From positions 1 to 64,000 of the forward strand of contig CAJNOL010000683.1 in NCBI GenBank assembly GCA_905250125.1: DNA of 64,000 nt, read 5' to 3'. The position numbers and the translations under genes were made by a program. Origin of the DNA: Rotaria sordida. Its lineage: Eukaryota; Rotifera; Eurotatoria; Philodinida; Philodinidae. The notes below the pieces were generated by a model that searched no databases, was not told the DNA's origin, and saw nothing but the letters and a program-made list of their open reading frames with translations. Position 1 is the stretch's first letter, and each line of letters opens with the position of its first letter. Positions 37,001 through 50,314 of the stretch are shown piece by piece.

Positions 37001-37109
37001 TACGATGATTATGTTGTGAACACCATAATTTATGATGTGAAGATGATGTATCTCTTAGACGTGTATAACAAAGACGACATCGATCTTTTATACTCGTCGG
37101 AGTGCCCAT
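34095..37109 (-). CDS. C2H2 zinc-finger protein with ZAD-like N-terminal domain, 695 aa
   Basis: Five exons (minus): 37109-36144, 36090-36012, 35807-35402, 35339-35276, 34667-34095. The N-terminal 110 residues contain paired cysteines CRLC (about residues 12-15) and CGTC (about 91-94) separated by a basic/hydrophobic segment, the spacing of a zinc-finger-associated domain (ZAD). A long Asn/Asp/Lys-rich linker follows, then four C2H2 fingers: CSLC...H, CTYCEKRFTNSGDLQIH, CPLCLKSYRTIGNFNSH and CELCNQTFPIPKDWYSH. The linker GEKPYACPLC is canonical. The second finger is split over an intron in phase 2. The C-terminus has poly-Asn, poly-Ser and acidic runs. It is probably a sequence-specific nuclear DNA-binding protein; the target is unknown. 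The ZAD assignment is by eye and not certain. Confidence 0.85.
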
Positions 37110-40100
37110 TTCTAAGAACAAAGAAATCTTATAGAAGTTTTCAAATGTTAAATATGCTTCTATTGAAAGTCATATATATATATATCTAAGATGCAATGAT
37201 TCAATTATTGTTATTAATAACAATAATCAACTCATAGAAAATATGTACGAGGCAAGAAAAATAAAAGAATAGGTTGATAAAAACTTTCTTTTTTGTGTTG
37301 TAACTTTCCTCAGGTAACTTCTTTTTTTTTCTCTTTCCGAGCGACGACAAACTTCGATTGCACATTTACACACATATATATATATATACAGACCGAAATA
37401 AGATATAGGCACATAGAAAAAGCAAAATGACGTACTGGTTTTTTTTTCTTGCTGTCTCTCTCTCTCCCTTTTTCTATCTTACTATCAGAGAAATCTTTTT
37501 TTTTTGCTCAGAATTTGTGCATTAACGATAGTGACAAAAGCAGCGGTAGTCTTCTATGCTTCTTTGCTAGCGCGCATTCACACAATTCTCTCTAGTCCTT
37601 CAGGAAAAGTATGTGATGAAAAAAATACGTATAGAGATAGCAAACAATAGAAGGTTTTCATTGGAGGAACGAGGGGGGGGGGGGCGGAGGGGAAAGTTAT
37701 GGTGAACGAAGAAAATTTCTCGTCGAACCTACTTTTGCTCGGGTATGAACATATTTTTTATGCGTGCTACAATTATCATCAGAAGAGAGAGAACGAGAAG
37801 AAGAATATGCTGTTGACTCGTTCATTTCTCTTTCATTGATTCTCGTGATGATGATGTTCAAGACAGTTCTTCTTTTTTTTTTTTTTTCTATTCGGTTTTT
37901 CTCTCTCTCTCTCTTCTTTCCTACATAACACAGAGAAAGAAAAAAGACAGGCAATTTTGTGAAGGACGGCAAGAAGTGTTTGTTGGTGCCACGGTCAGGA
38001 TTGAACAGCATAATAGTAATGTTCCCTTCTTGTTCTTCTTTTTTTCTTTTTTCTTCTTCTACAAAAACTCCTCCTCTTCGTTCTTCTATTCTTTTTTTTT
38101 ATCTTATTCTAACCATCATGTTCACAATGGCGTGTATAATACTTCTATGTGCATATTTCCAAGGTTCTCTCTTCTTCATTTGGTCTTGTCTAGCTTACTC
38201 ATTGGAATGAGTTAAGAAAAAAAAAGAATGGATGAAAAAGAAGAAGCATAGTTGTATAATATATATGTCTATATGAATGAATTTTCTTTTTTGTCTTTGA
38301 ACATTCAGTTCTTTTCTTCATTCACTTACTGTCTATGTGTATGTATACAAAAGAGAGGGAAAAAAAAAGAAAACTTGAGTCCTAATGAATATTCTTTGTA
38401 CGAGTCGTTTCTGACATTCTTCTTTTATTCAGAACAAAAACGTTCAACATGAGAAACGCACATAGTGAGATGACAAAAAGCAAGACGCATAAGCAAAAAA
38501 AAAAGGCAAATACACGCACACGCACGCACAACACCATCACGGAAATGATGTATTGCACAGAGGGGAAAAAAACCGAGTTATGTTTGTGCGTACAACGAGA
38601 AGAAAAAAAAAGAAGAAAAAAGTAGCGGAAAAAAAAGGGAAAAATCTAGCTCAGACTGACTGATTCAATGGTGATGAGAGAATAAAAGCTTCATCAAACC
38701 ATTTTCGCTTGATTTGATATGAAAAAAAATCTATTATTCACTGATAACTGTTTTATTTCTTCGTATATATATATATATATACGTTAAATCTATCGGAGAT
38801 TTTTATTATAAAAGAATCTAATCGAGTTTTCTAAGATTAACTTTTAGAAAAGTCAAAACATATTCAATGAATATACTTAATCTCTATCATGAGATATTAA
38901 TTTTTTTCTTGATTTATTTTCAAAACAAAAAATATTTTAAAAGAGAAAGTTTTTCCTTATCTTTGATATATCCATAAACAATATGCAAGACATCAACATT
39001 TGAATATATAAAGAAAACTTTGTTGTTGTTCTTTTTTTTAAGAACTACTTACTAAAGATACAAAAAGAAAATGTCCAATTGCGTTTGCTGATTCGTTTCT
39101 TCTGTCAAGGTGATGAGAGAAAGACTATGCATAACAAAAACTCTATGTTGCTTCTTCATTTTTTTTCTCTGTCTATTTATTCAACTAGTCATTTTTGCAT
39201 ACACTATCAGCCACCTCTATGTATACTTGCATGTCACTACCACTTTCTTATTACGAAAGATGACTTAGTTCTGTCTTTATTTCGCACACACAGTAAGAGA
39301 ATCTTTATCTACATCACACACATCATCAAACGACGTTGTCGTCAATGTATATTTTCTTTTTGCATTGTTGTTGTTCTCTCTCTCTCTCTATGTCGATTCT
39401 TACCTGCTTCGATTCGTACAAGAGAGAAAGAGAAATACAACAAGCCAATGCAGCGCGCGGATAAACTTTTTTATACTTTCGAGTATGTATGTGTGTGTGT
39501 GTGCTTCCTCTTACGAGTACGCGTTTTTTCTTTACATATTATCAATTTTTCCCTTCTTTACTCCATTTTGTAATAGACAAATGAAAGTAAAAAAAAAAAA
39601 AAAAGAATGCATTGAATACATACGTCGTTTTCAAGGACGATGAGGCCAAGCGTCACCAAGAATCGTCGACGACATTTTGCTTGTTCTTGCTTTTTTCTTT
39701 TTTTCTATCTGTCTATCTTTTTTCGCCTTTTCTTCTCTCACTGCATGATTCGACTCTGCTTTCTTATATTGTGTCCAAACAGCAGCAACAGCAGGTTTTC
39801 GTCCGTTTACTACTATATTGTGTCGTCCCTCTTCTTGTACATAACGCTTAACACATACAATACGATGTCTGTTCTTTCTCGCTCTTCCTTCTTCTCCCTC
39901 TCTCTCGTTTTTTTCAAAAAAAAAAAACTAATACTGACTGACTGCTTTTTTCTGTGGGACTTTTTTATGCGTGTGAGTGTGTGTGTGTATATTTCTTTGT
40001 TTCGACTGCTGCTGCTTCTATAGCCTCCTTATTCCGATTACAATATGTATATATGTATGCATGTATGCATGTATGTGCGTATGTATGAAAAGAAGAACGA

Positions 40101-42129
40101 AAGGAGAAATATAATGATGAAAAAGAAAGAAAAAAAAAAAGAAATTGAGAACAACACTTTTATTATGTTTATGATTGTCATTATTATTATTATTACTATT
40201 ATTAGTCTTGTTAAGTGAACGCAAAAACATAGAGTCGACCATCATCATGTTTTAAAATTAAATCGACATAAAAATTGAAATGATTGTTGAACACTTGAAT
40301 TTCTATTCATCGATTGAGTATCCTATTTCACAGATAAGGAATCTTAATAATTGATTATAAATTGAAAGAAAAATCAATGATCATAAAAAAAATAACATAT
40401 CTGCTTTAAATGAATGATGTCGAGTGATAATCAAACTTCGTTTATAAAATTGTTAAAAATTTTGTCGTATTAAATATTACAATTATTTAACTCGGCCAAT
40501 ATGTTAACAGATTAAAGAATGAAATTATATATGATTATTAATTGCAGTTCATACTTATTTCAGTTTGTAGGGTACAAAAAAAGTGGGTTCATTTCATTAG
40601 ACCCACAAGTGCAAAATGAATTATCACTTTATTTCTAAACATTTATTATTTAGAACATTCTTAATCAATATTATTTAATGAAAAACCATGTCTCCTTGCT
40701 CTTTTTTTTTTGTTGCAAAGTTGTCAATGTTAACATAAGTACATGATGAGTAAGTCTTTATTTTATTCAGAAAGAAATTATTGTAACTAAATTCATATTA
40801 AAAAAGGAAAAAATTAATTTATTAGATTAAAAATTCATTCGTTCATATATTATATTTTATACATTATAAGAAGAATTCAAGTCAAATTCATCTAAAATAT
40901 TTTTTCATTAGTCTTCCATATGAAAACTTGAAAACAACTTGTCAAACTTCATCAAAACCATTATTATATTCATTTTTCAATGCTGTTCTTCTACTAATAT
41001 AAAAGTTATTCACTGTGTTTCATTATCAATTGACTATCGTAGGCAGAAAAAGTGTAATTCTTCAGAGTCAAACCTTCGCGTGGTGTCTTAAATGTAGTAA
41101 TGGTAACATCTCATGCAGATCTTTGTTCAACAATTTCAAATTTTCCATTACTTCAAATATATGTGGATAAAATCAATCGACATCGTTGTTTATCAAACAA
41201 GAATATGAACTATTTCAGGCAAAATTGGGTATACTCACCTTCCATTTGACTTTAATTCTTTACAAGAGTTATCTTTCTGAATAAGTTCTTTTAATATAGA
41301 CATATGTAAAAATGTTAGTTCTTTCAGCTGACTATTACTTAAAAATTAATTAATGAATATCTCTCTGATCATAGGAGAAAGAAAAACGATGAAACTTTTA
41401 GCATGATCGAGCTTCACAAAACAGGTTTTATAGAAATTCTATCAAGTTCTGAAACAAAAATTTATGTCTTATCATCATCTAGTGATTCTAAAGAAAGATT
41501 TGTACGATTTTAAATTGATTTTGAATTTTTCATCCGGTTATAAGAATATTTTTTTGTCGTACTCCGGTAGGTTGGTAACGAAAAGTAAATCGTTTTTCTT
41601 TGAAAAATCTAGGCATACTCAGAAAAAACCTTCGATAGAGGTTTTGTAGCCTCAGAATTTGTCTATATTTAGTTTTCAAAAATGCTGTCTCAATTCAGAG
41701 TTTTGTTTAAAGTGTAAAATGTATGAAGTGAAAGTCAATGTTCTTTTTAACGTTACGTTTTTTTTTACTGATAACTTCTCTGAATAAAGGTCTCTAGCGT
41801 TGATTGTTTTTTTTTGGGTGTATCTAAAGTAACTTAATATACATGTAAAATATAAAGTTTAACTTTAGGAAAGTTCATTATTCCGAAATATACATGTTTT
41901 AATTTTGTGGAATCACATCACTAAAACCAATGATTTTGTGTATATCTTTATTATGCTCAAGAAATATCTTCTGTTTACAATATACAGCTTGTTTAATATA
42001 ACAATGAACAAATTATTCGATAAAACCAAAAAATCTGAAAGCTAGATTAAATTATACTAGTCTTTTACGTCTAAGATACTATTATATCAGACAATCTATG
42101 CGCAAAATAAAAGATTGATTGATATTTGT
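37110..42129. other. 5-kb intergenic desert, low-complexity rich
   Basis: No coding exon supported. The first 3 kb alternate between CT-rich and AG-rich tracts, with a 12-G run (37673-37684), GT repeats (about 39489-39501, 39972-39986), a TATG/TGCA repeat (about 40044-40087) and AAT-type runs (about 40182-40205). They create many chance frames. From about 40.3 to 42.1 kb the DNA is ordinary AT-rich with no gene. The region lies upstream of the zinc-finger gene, so promoter and leader exons are expected in its left part. Confidence 0.55.
40044..40087. repeat. TATG/TGCA-type simple repeat
   Basis: Tetranucleotide units of the form ATGT and ATGC are reiterated for about 45 bp, interrupted by single substitutions. 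Confidence 0.8.
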
Positions 42130-44610
42130 CTAAGCTGTTGGTTTACCACCGGTGACTTAAAAGAAAAAGTAATATTTAATAAAGAATAAATAGATTGGCA
42201 AAACTTACCCGAAAGAATTTCACTAAAATAAAGATAAAATATATTTGATTTTTTAATGATATTCAAACAATAAATTTAATTATTTACCCAGATATATATG
42301 ATGAATCAGCTCCACAAGCTAAGAAAACAAATGCTGGTGCTAATTCTCGTGGTTGTGCTGGACGTTTAATTGGATAAGTTGATCCAAATTGTGAATTTTT
42401 TTCTTTTGGAAATGATGCAACAACTAATGGTGTCCATACGGGTCCAGGCTAAATTAAAAATTTCATTTAAAAAAAAAAAAAAGAAAAGTTATCAAATAAA
42501 ATAATTTATTTACTGCAACACAATTAACACGAATTCCTTTTTCTAAAAGTTTACTAGCTAAACCTTTTGTAAAACCAACAATAGCAGCTTTTGTTGTTGC
42601 ATAATCTAAGATTTCAGCTGATGGATCATAACTAAATACCAATATATTATAGAATACAGATAATAAAAAATTTTAATTTAATTTACGCTTGAATTGAACC
42701 AACATTAATAATTGCTCCACCTTTTGGCATATGTGGAACGGCATATCGAACCAAATCAAACACTTGAAATAAATAAAAATTAAATTTTCTCTTTTTTTTT
42801 TTTTTGTCTTTTATTATTAAAATTTACTCGAAATAATATTTGTTTTAAATGTATATTCTACTCGTTGATGATCAAGTTCAGCAATATCTTCCTATAAAAC
42901 AAAAAAAAAAACGATCGTCTAATAAGATTATTTGTTCTTTTCAATCAAAATAACTAACCACTTGTTTGCCTTGATATGCAGCATTATTTACTAATATATC
43001 AATTCGTTTAAATTTTGCTACTGCAGTATCAATAAGAGTTTTACATTGTGCTTCCTAATGATATATGAATTAGTCTTTTTTTTTTCTTCTCATCCTGATG
43101 GCAGAAAATTAATACTTACTTGACTGATATCACCAGGCTAAAAATAGAAAAATATAAATTAATAAAAAAAAAAACTCAAACTTTAGACTAAATAGATTTC
43201 TTTTTTGAATGTAGAGTTTGTTAAAATGTGTTTTTTTTTCTCAGAAAGTAGGGAATTCAACTTTCATTTCCGATATAAGATAAGTTTGATATCCAAAAAA
43301 ATGTTGAGATATTCACGAAATTTAAATTTTTCTACACAATAAAAGTGGATCATATATAAGAGAGAAAATGCTCTTCATGATGCCAAAAAATCGTTATGAT
43401 TAACGATGCATTCACGAACATATTTACCGGCTACATAAGAAAAAAAAGAGGAATGAGGTAGACAATTTAGAATTAACACAAGAGTATGAATAATTATCAA
43501 GATGCAGCTTTTCTCATCCAACCAAAATATCTACTTAACGTACTAATATTGATTATATGTAGGGGCATGATACTCCCTGCTTCTGAAATTTGCGTACTCA
43601 TTGCCCCTTCTAACAGCATTCAGCCGCTCTGCGTCGTCTACCTTCAATGCTGATCTACGCCTTTGATTATATAGTACAAAAAAAAACCGCTTCTTGATTA
43701 TTTTTGTCCCATGTTTCACGCTTGTTCGTACTACCACCGATGTAACGCACATTATACCGAACGCTTCACCGATAGTTTTCGTTCGGTTCGAATCATATAG
43801 GTTCATATTTTTGACTTATTTTCAAACCATTTATCATCTCGTTAACTCATGTTGATGTATACCATTAAATCAGCATTTTTGATGGAGTTTATTTTTGTAT
43901 AAAATTTACTTTATATATAACAAGTCTTGATCGTGTCCTATCTCCTTGAAAACAAGAACATTTCTACACATTCTGTACTTTAAAACTAAATTTTAATGAT
44001 CTTTTATTCAAAAGACATCAATTTATGTTAATTTTTCTGAGATACTCGAGATAGTCTTAATGGACATTCATTCCAATGTATAAACATGTTATTTGTTTTT
44101 GACGAATAAAAATATTCAACATTATTTCAAAACCAAGAAGAGATGGATTAAATAAAACTCGATTCAATTTTACAGTCTATTAGAAGTCTTACCACTAAAA
44201 TACATTCACGACCAGATTTTTCGACAGCTTTTTGAATTTCTGCAGCATCTTCATGTTCATTTAAATATGAAATAATTATTGTTGCACCTTCACGTGCATA
44301 TGCTAAAGCAACAGCTCGACCAATACCAGAATCACCACCTTAATAAGAAACATACAATATTCATTTGAAAATAATTATTAATCTTACCAGTAATTACTGC
44401 AATTTTATCTAAAAGTTTACCCGAACCTTTATAACTATCCACACCATAATCCGGTATTGGATCCATTTTATATTCATAACCGGGTGAATCTTGTTCTTGA
44501 GGTTTAAATTTTGGCTGCGGACCAGCCTGAAATAATAAGATTCATAAAATTAATAAAAATCATCAAAATCTAACCTTCTTTGGATCACCATAAAGATCGT
44601 ATTTAGACAT
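42130..44610 (-). CDS. Short-chain dehydrogenase/reductase, YghA/YhxC-like, 297 aa
   Basis: Eleven exons (minus): 44610-44575, 44526-44388, 44338-44193, 43137-43120, 43054-42959, 42891-42828, 42762-42687, 42631-42514, 42448-42288, 42222-42209, 42155-42130. The frame is intact. The N-terminal extension ([20 protein letters not shown] and then [13 protein letters not shown]) is typical of the bacterial YghA/YhxC and fungal/plant glucose/ribitol-dehydrogenase-like branch of SDRs. The cofactor motif is TGGDSGIG (about 58-65), followed by [11 protein letters not shown]. The catalytic Ser189 is in NVGSIQAY, and Tyr202/Lys206 are in DYATTKAA. It continues with VNCVAPGPVWTP and ends in SVTGGKPTA. It is an NAD(P)-dependent oxidoreductase of unknown substrate. 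A 1.05-kb intron lies between GRECILV and PGDISQ. Horizontal origin is possible; if so, it has since acquired many introns. Confidence 0.92.
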
Positions 44611-44941
44611 ATTAGCAATACGTGTCAGTAAGAATTTTTTAAGAATAGAATGAAACTGAATAGCATTCTGTACTATTTGTATGCTCTCGATAGCCGATCT
44701 CGTGTCGCGTACACGTGACCAAATAAAATGTGGCGACAATAATTCAAACTCATGTTGTGATTGGTCCTCGTAACAAATCAATAAAATTGTGTTGAACGTT
44801 AGTAAATGAAACACAGACGTCTGTCTATTATTGCACCATCATAGTGTAACACATTCCAATCTGCCTATTACGCGAATATAATAGTCGTATTCGATTATTT
44901 CTCTTTGCCATAACTGCTGTTATCAGCATCTTTCTTTCAGA
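44611..44941. promoter_or_regulatory. Short divergent promoter region (SDR / GTF2A2)
   Basis: Only 331 bp separate the two divergent start codons, so the promoters must be shared or adjacent. I saw no defined element apart from the acceptor-like TTTCTTTCAG at its right end. Confidence 0.5.
44931..44940 (+). promoter_or_regulatory. Acceptor-like TTTCTTTCAG one base before the GTF2A2 ATG
   Basis: A strong pyrimidine tract plus CAG ends one base before the start codon. It is either the 3' end of a leader intron or a spliced-leader trans-splice acceptor. Confidence 0.4.
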
Positions 44942-45473
44942 ATGGCCAACTATCAACTTTATCGTAATACAACATTAGGTGTTACATTACAGGACACCCT
45001 GGAAGAAATGATTTCGGTATATATATATTTATTTTTAATATATACATATTTATATTCTTTAATAATAGCAAGGTGCATTGACTGATCAAGCAGCTGGTAA
45101 AGTTTTAAGTGAATTCGATCGATCAATTAATTTAGCACTTGATAAACGAATTAATAAAAAAATTCAATTTTCAGTAAAATGAAGAATTAAATTTTAATAA
45201 CAAAAAGAAAAAAAAAACAAAATCCTTTTTTTTTCTTCTAGGGAAAATTAAGCACATATCGTTTTTGTGACAATGTTTGGACACTTGTATTAAAAGATTT
45301 TAGTGTTAAAGATCCTAATCAAAGTCAACATAATACAACAGCTCCTACTTCACAAATACCTCCTGCCGATAAAGTTAAAATTGTAGCATGCGATGGAAAA
45401 AGTCTGTTTTCTATTTGAATGAAAAAAAAATCAATCTCACTATGTTCTATTTTTAGGTGCTACACAAGCGTAA
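44942..45473 (+). CDS. GTF2A2: Transcription initiation factor IIA gamma subunit, 118 aa
   Basis: The exons are 44942-45016, 45069-45173, 45242-45401 and 45457-45473. The protein opens [20 protein letters not shown], continues [19 protein letters not shown], then [20 protein letters not shown], and closes [15 protein letters not shown]. These are hallmark TFIIA-gamma segments: an N-terminal four-helix-bundle half and a C-terminal beta-barrel half. Length is close to the 109 aa of the human protein, the extra residues being a short Ser/Thr/Gln insert before the last strand. TFIIA stabilises TBP on promoter DNA in RNA polymerase II initiation. The last intron starts with GTCTGT, a weak donor, but removing it gives a stop after 5 codons in frame. 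Its end lies 129 bp before the TP53BP1-like start on the same strand. Confidence 0.95.
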
Positions 45474-45592
45474 AACAATTTCTTTAATACTATCTTTGAT
45501 GTTTACTTGACCTTTTTTTTTTTTGTATATTAATACTCATCGAAGTTTTCTTTTTTTTTTGGGTACTAAAAACAATTCAGAATGAATTTTGT

Positions 45593-45602
45593 CATCTTTC
45601 AG
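45593..45602 (+). promoter_or_regulatory. Acceptor-like CATCTTTCAG abutting the TP53BP1-like ATG
   Basis: The AG is immediately followed by the start codon, 129 bp after the GTF2A2 stop codon. This is the arrangement expected for a downstream gene of an operon resolved by spliced-leader addition. Confidence 0.45.
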
Positions 45603-48600
45603 ATGTCAGAATATAGTGATATTGCTGGAAGCGAAGATGTGATCTCACTTACTTGTGAAAGTCAAGAAACACTCAAGTATTTGTTTAGTTTTTTTTTGTA
45701 TTTTGTTTAATTATTATTGAGTTTTTCTAGTGAACATTCATATCGAACTAAACAATTAGCAAATCGTACTGATAAAAGTACGCCTATGAAAGGTTATCAA
45801 AAAAATTTTACTTTTCATAAAAAATTTTAATATATGATTTTATTATTTATAGGTCAAGCAAAAGAAAATCAAAAACCAATTGAACAGGTTAGATTAATGA
45901 AAAAAAAAAAGAAAGGTTCTATCAAAAAGATTCGAAACGATTGTGTATTTTTACTAGTGTTGAAAAATCATGAGATAGATTTTAATAGAAATTTTCTATG
46001 AAATAGTATAATTATTGTTGATGAGCAACTATATTTATCATTGCTACGATTTTCAAGGATTTGTTAAGGCTTCTCGCTGAAAACTGGATCTCAGACGAGA
46101 TGCATTCAAATTCGATGAAATTTTCAGCCTTATATCATGACGTTTTCAGTAGAAGTGCTTTTTTTGTACAACAATAAAAAATTGAATTCAAAAAACATGT
46201 AGCACTACAGCTTCACATGCTTTTTCGACAACAAAAACGTAGCAATTGGGCAAAAAACTCGATTTTTTTGACGACAATTGACTTTTTTTTTGAGGAGGGC
46301 CTTAACATCACAAACTACATAAAGCAAAAACATATTTTTCACAAGTCATTCTAATTCTTATAAGTTTAATTAGCAACGAATGATAAAATATCTTTTAGGA
46401 ATTTTAATATTGAAATACAATTCTTTCTTTTACATATAAATTTTGTTCTTTTAAGACATTGAGAATAATATACTAGTTTGAATGGTATCTTTTCAAATAG
46501 TCATATGGAATAAGACATGAATGATTTATTCAAGAACAAATAAAAATGAAGTATATTTTTATTTTTATTAAAGGTTAATAATGAAGAGGTTGATGGTATG
46601 CAAACAGACGCTCAAAATCGTCCAATTTCAACAGTTAACAATGGAGTATCAACTGAACAACCAACATCTTCGATTGATACTCAGAATACCTTAATACCGG
46701 ATAATGTAGGATAATAAAACAATCATTCATATTTCATAAATTTGTTTCTTTTTTTCACATTTTAGCCATTTATTATTCGACCACCGTTGGCTCAATCAAC
46801 ATTAACTGATGAAAGTGGTATTTCAACTGAAAAAGGTAGTGCATAATAATCTTACGACAGAAAGTCCTACAACTAATTAATCGTTTTGAAGTTAAGACTA
46901 TATGCATCATGTAGACCTAAATGATCTATGTATACCCTAAAAGCTGTTCATTTTCCTTAGCTTATTGCTACTAAGATGCTGCATTTTTGACGGTATTTTT
47001 TAAGTCAATGCTGTGATTACCCTTAGGGACGCAATCAAATTGTGAAAGTTTCAGGTCTTTTGAGTAGCTTGTTGTTTGAAATAAGAAAAATGAAATCTGC
47101 TGGTTTATATGAGCTTTTATCATATCTGTATCTTAGAATTGGAACAATGAAATGATCTGAAACTTTTGCAATAAACTATTCTCAACGAGACTAGTCTCTA
47201 TGAAATATTTCAAGTCGAAATTCGAAAATGATTTTTCTTGAGAGGGAGCATGGCATTGAATTAAAAAATACTGTAAACATACAATATCTCGGCAGCAATA
47301 AGCTAATAGCCCGACCTCTTTTCAGTGTATTCATCACTCATTAGAGTCTATATGACACACATAGTCTCGACTCAAAAGCAATTTATCAGTTGAGAGATTC
47401 TCTTCGTTAGTATTTTTTTAAATACTTTATTCAACTGATGAATATAGATGTACCATCAGAAAAATCATCGGTAGACGGACAGGTATTATTTTGTTTGCAA
47501 TAATGAATTATGAATATATATGTATAATTGTCTTAATAGAAACCTACTGTAATTGATTCGGCATCAAAAACAAAATCAGTTTGTATTCATGTAAAAAAAA
47601 AAGAAACAGTTTAAGATATGTTTTTTTCTTTCGATTAAGGATTCGAATGTATCTGGACTTGATGCGTCAACTATAACAAATAGTAAGAATTATTAATATT
47701 TCAAAAATTTGATTTAATTATTTCTTTAGATTTACGACTTTATATTTCACCATCAACTAGTCTTCTTGAAACAACGAATGATGATGCACAGTAAGAAATT
47801 ATTTTATTTATCTAATTTATTTCATTAATTAATTATAGACCGAATTCTGTCAATATATCAACAACAGAAATCGAAGAAAAAAATCAACTAATAGGTTCTA
47901 TATAAATTTATACAAAATCTAATAAACTAATAATGATATATATGCCATTTACAGAATTCGATAATAAGCCAAAAGATGAACCAATGGATACAAGTGATGC
48001 ACAAGCTTCATTAGGTAGTGATGGTATTATTGATTCACAACCTACTTCTGCACTTATTATTGAATCTACTTCAGTTACTGAAAAATCTACAAAGGTTCAA
48101 TCACCTAATCAAAGCAAAGCCATTGTGAGTGTATTATTTTTCTTTTGTACGGATACAGTGACTCCCAGAATTCATCATTTTTGATTCAACAACGTCAATA
48201 GTAAGAAAAGCACAAAAGTAATTTTTTTTTTCGTAATTTCCTACGGGAAAAAAAGAACTTTTGTAATGTTGCTTAAAATTGATGTAGCTCAATTAATAAA
48301 TGTCGTAGAGAGTTTGGGGACATGTGATTTTCTAGAGAATAAGTTGCTCTATCAAACGAAACTTTTATTTTAGGATTTTGATTGCTGAAAAACTAGCTTT
48401 GGGGAATACTGTAAAGGATTTCATTTCCTGTACATGTTTGTTGAAAACAAATTTCTCTACCCGGATTATTACAGAAAAAAAAAGAAATAAAATTTTGTAT
48501 GATCAATTTTTGGAATCACTATATTTATAAATAAAAAACTTTAGATATCACCTGCTTCAAAAGCTTTGTATTCATTGAGTCAACCGGCAACAAATAAATT

Positions 48601-50282
48601 TGAAAGTATTCTTGCTAAATTAGTTGCTTCACCAGGACGACAAACAACTTCAACACATGAAAATGAAAATGAATCAAATATAACAATTGTAAGAAGTATT
48701 TGGTTTTGAATATTGTTTTTTTTTTAAATGAATCTATAAAATCTATTTAGCGGGAAGAAGAAGAATTATTTATTAAAGAATATATATCAAAAGTAGCACG
48801 TCGTTATGCTGTTAAAGTTGATCAAAATGGACGAATTATATCACGTGAACTTCTTATTGAAGTAAGGTTTTTGCTTTTCAAATATTTTTCCTTAAACAAT
48901 GAAGAAAATATTTTATTTTTTTCTTTTTCTTTTTATTTTTGAATAGCGTACTGTTGAAGAAAACACAACTACTCGTATAGAATCATGGCCACCAGAAGAA
49001 AAAAAGAATCGTCGTTCAACTACTAAAACTTCTCGAACTACGGAAACTAGTCGAAAAAAACCAACAAAATCAAATGTACCAAAACGAAAGACGAAAAGTT
49101 TGTAAGTATTAAAAGAACTTTCCGATGATCGTCAATTCTCAAGTAGAATCATCTTTTAAATTGTTACGCTTCGGATAGAATAGTTCAGATGAATAGAATT
49201 GCAAATGACTTGTGCAATGTCTAAGATCATGACAAGCACAAATTGCGTGAGATCTATTTGTCGATTAATGTCCTGAGTGGTTACAACTTTTCACTACCGA
49301 AGCTAATCAATATTTGCCAGATACTTTCGTAAAAAGAAAACAGAGATCATCTCAAATATATCACTTTCCATTTCTGTAACATGTTCTCATGTACAATAAA
49401 TTACTCGAATTGGTTTTCACTTCTATATTTTTCTATAAATTAGCAGCTTGAAAAAGTAAAAATACTTTGAAAATGTCGAGATCTCATTAATCGCTGAATC
49501 GAGTACAAGTATGAGCTCAGAATACACGGCGTAGATCTGTTAATATGTCATTGAATCTGTACCTGAGATATGCATCAAATGATCCTTGAATAATCATTGA
49601 CTATTTCATTTTGTTTTTCAGAAAACCAACTTCAAATGTTGTTTCTCCTAGACGATCAAAAACTGCTCAAAGGTAAATTAAACATCTGATCTAATTGTCT
49701 TGAACTTATTTAGTTTTATTAGTGATGATGATGAAGTATCAAAAACAAATACAAATGATGATTCTACTGATGACGACGATGATGATGATGATGATGATGA
49801 TGACGATACACCAACAGATGATGTTAGTGGTGATGAATTTATACCAACATCAAAATATTCTACTGGAAAATCATTAACAAAAGGTTCACGAGTTTTTGCT
49901 AAATGGGTTGATGGGCATTTTTATCCCGGTATTATTGGAAATAGTAATGGTGAAAAGTAAATTACAAAAAAAAAAAAAAACAATATTTTTTTTCTAACAC
50001 TGAAGTTAATTTCTTTGCTTATAGATATATGATTGATTTTGATGATGGTGCTAAACGTTATGTTAAAGCAAATGAAATAATATCTCAAAGTTATTTAGAA
50101 GCTGATCAAAATGTTTTAGCACAAACTCAAGATGGATATTTTGATAATGGAATTATAAAACGTTTAATTAAAAAGAAAAAAACTGGAAAATTAGGTTATG
50201 TTGTTGAAAAAGATGGAAAAGAAAAATGGTATCCATTACGTTTTATTTCATTAACTCATGAACAAGCTGAACATTTACCAAT

Positions 50283-50314
<32 letters not shown>

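Noticed and set aside
37697..40248. Many frames of 60-160 codons in the intergenic desert
   Set aside because: They follow CT/AG-rich and GT tracts, overlap in several phases and encode Ser/Phe/Leu runs typical of simple sequence.
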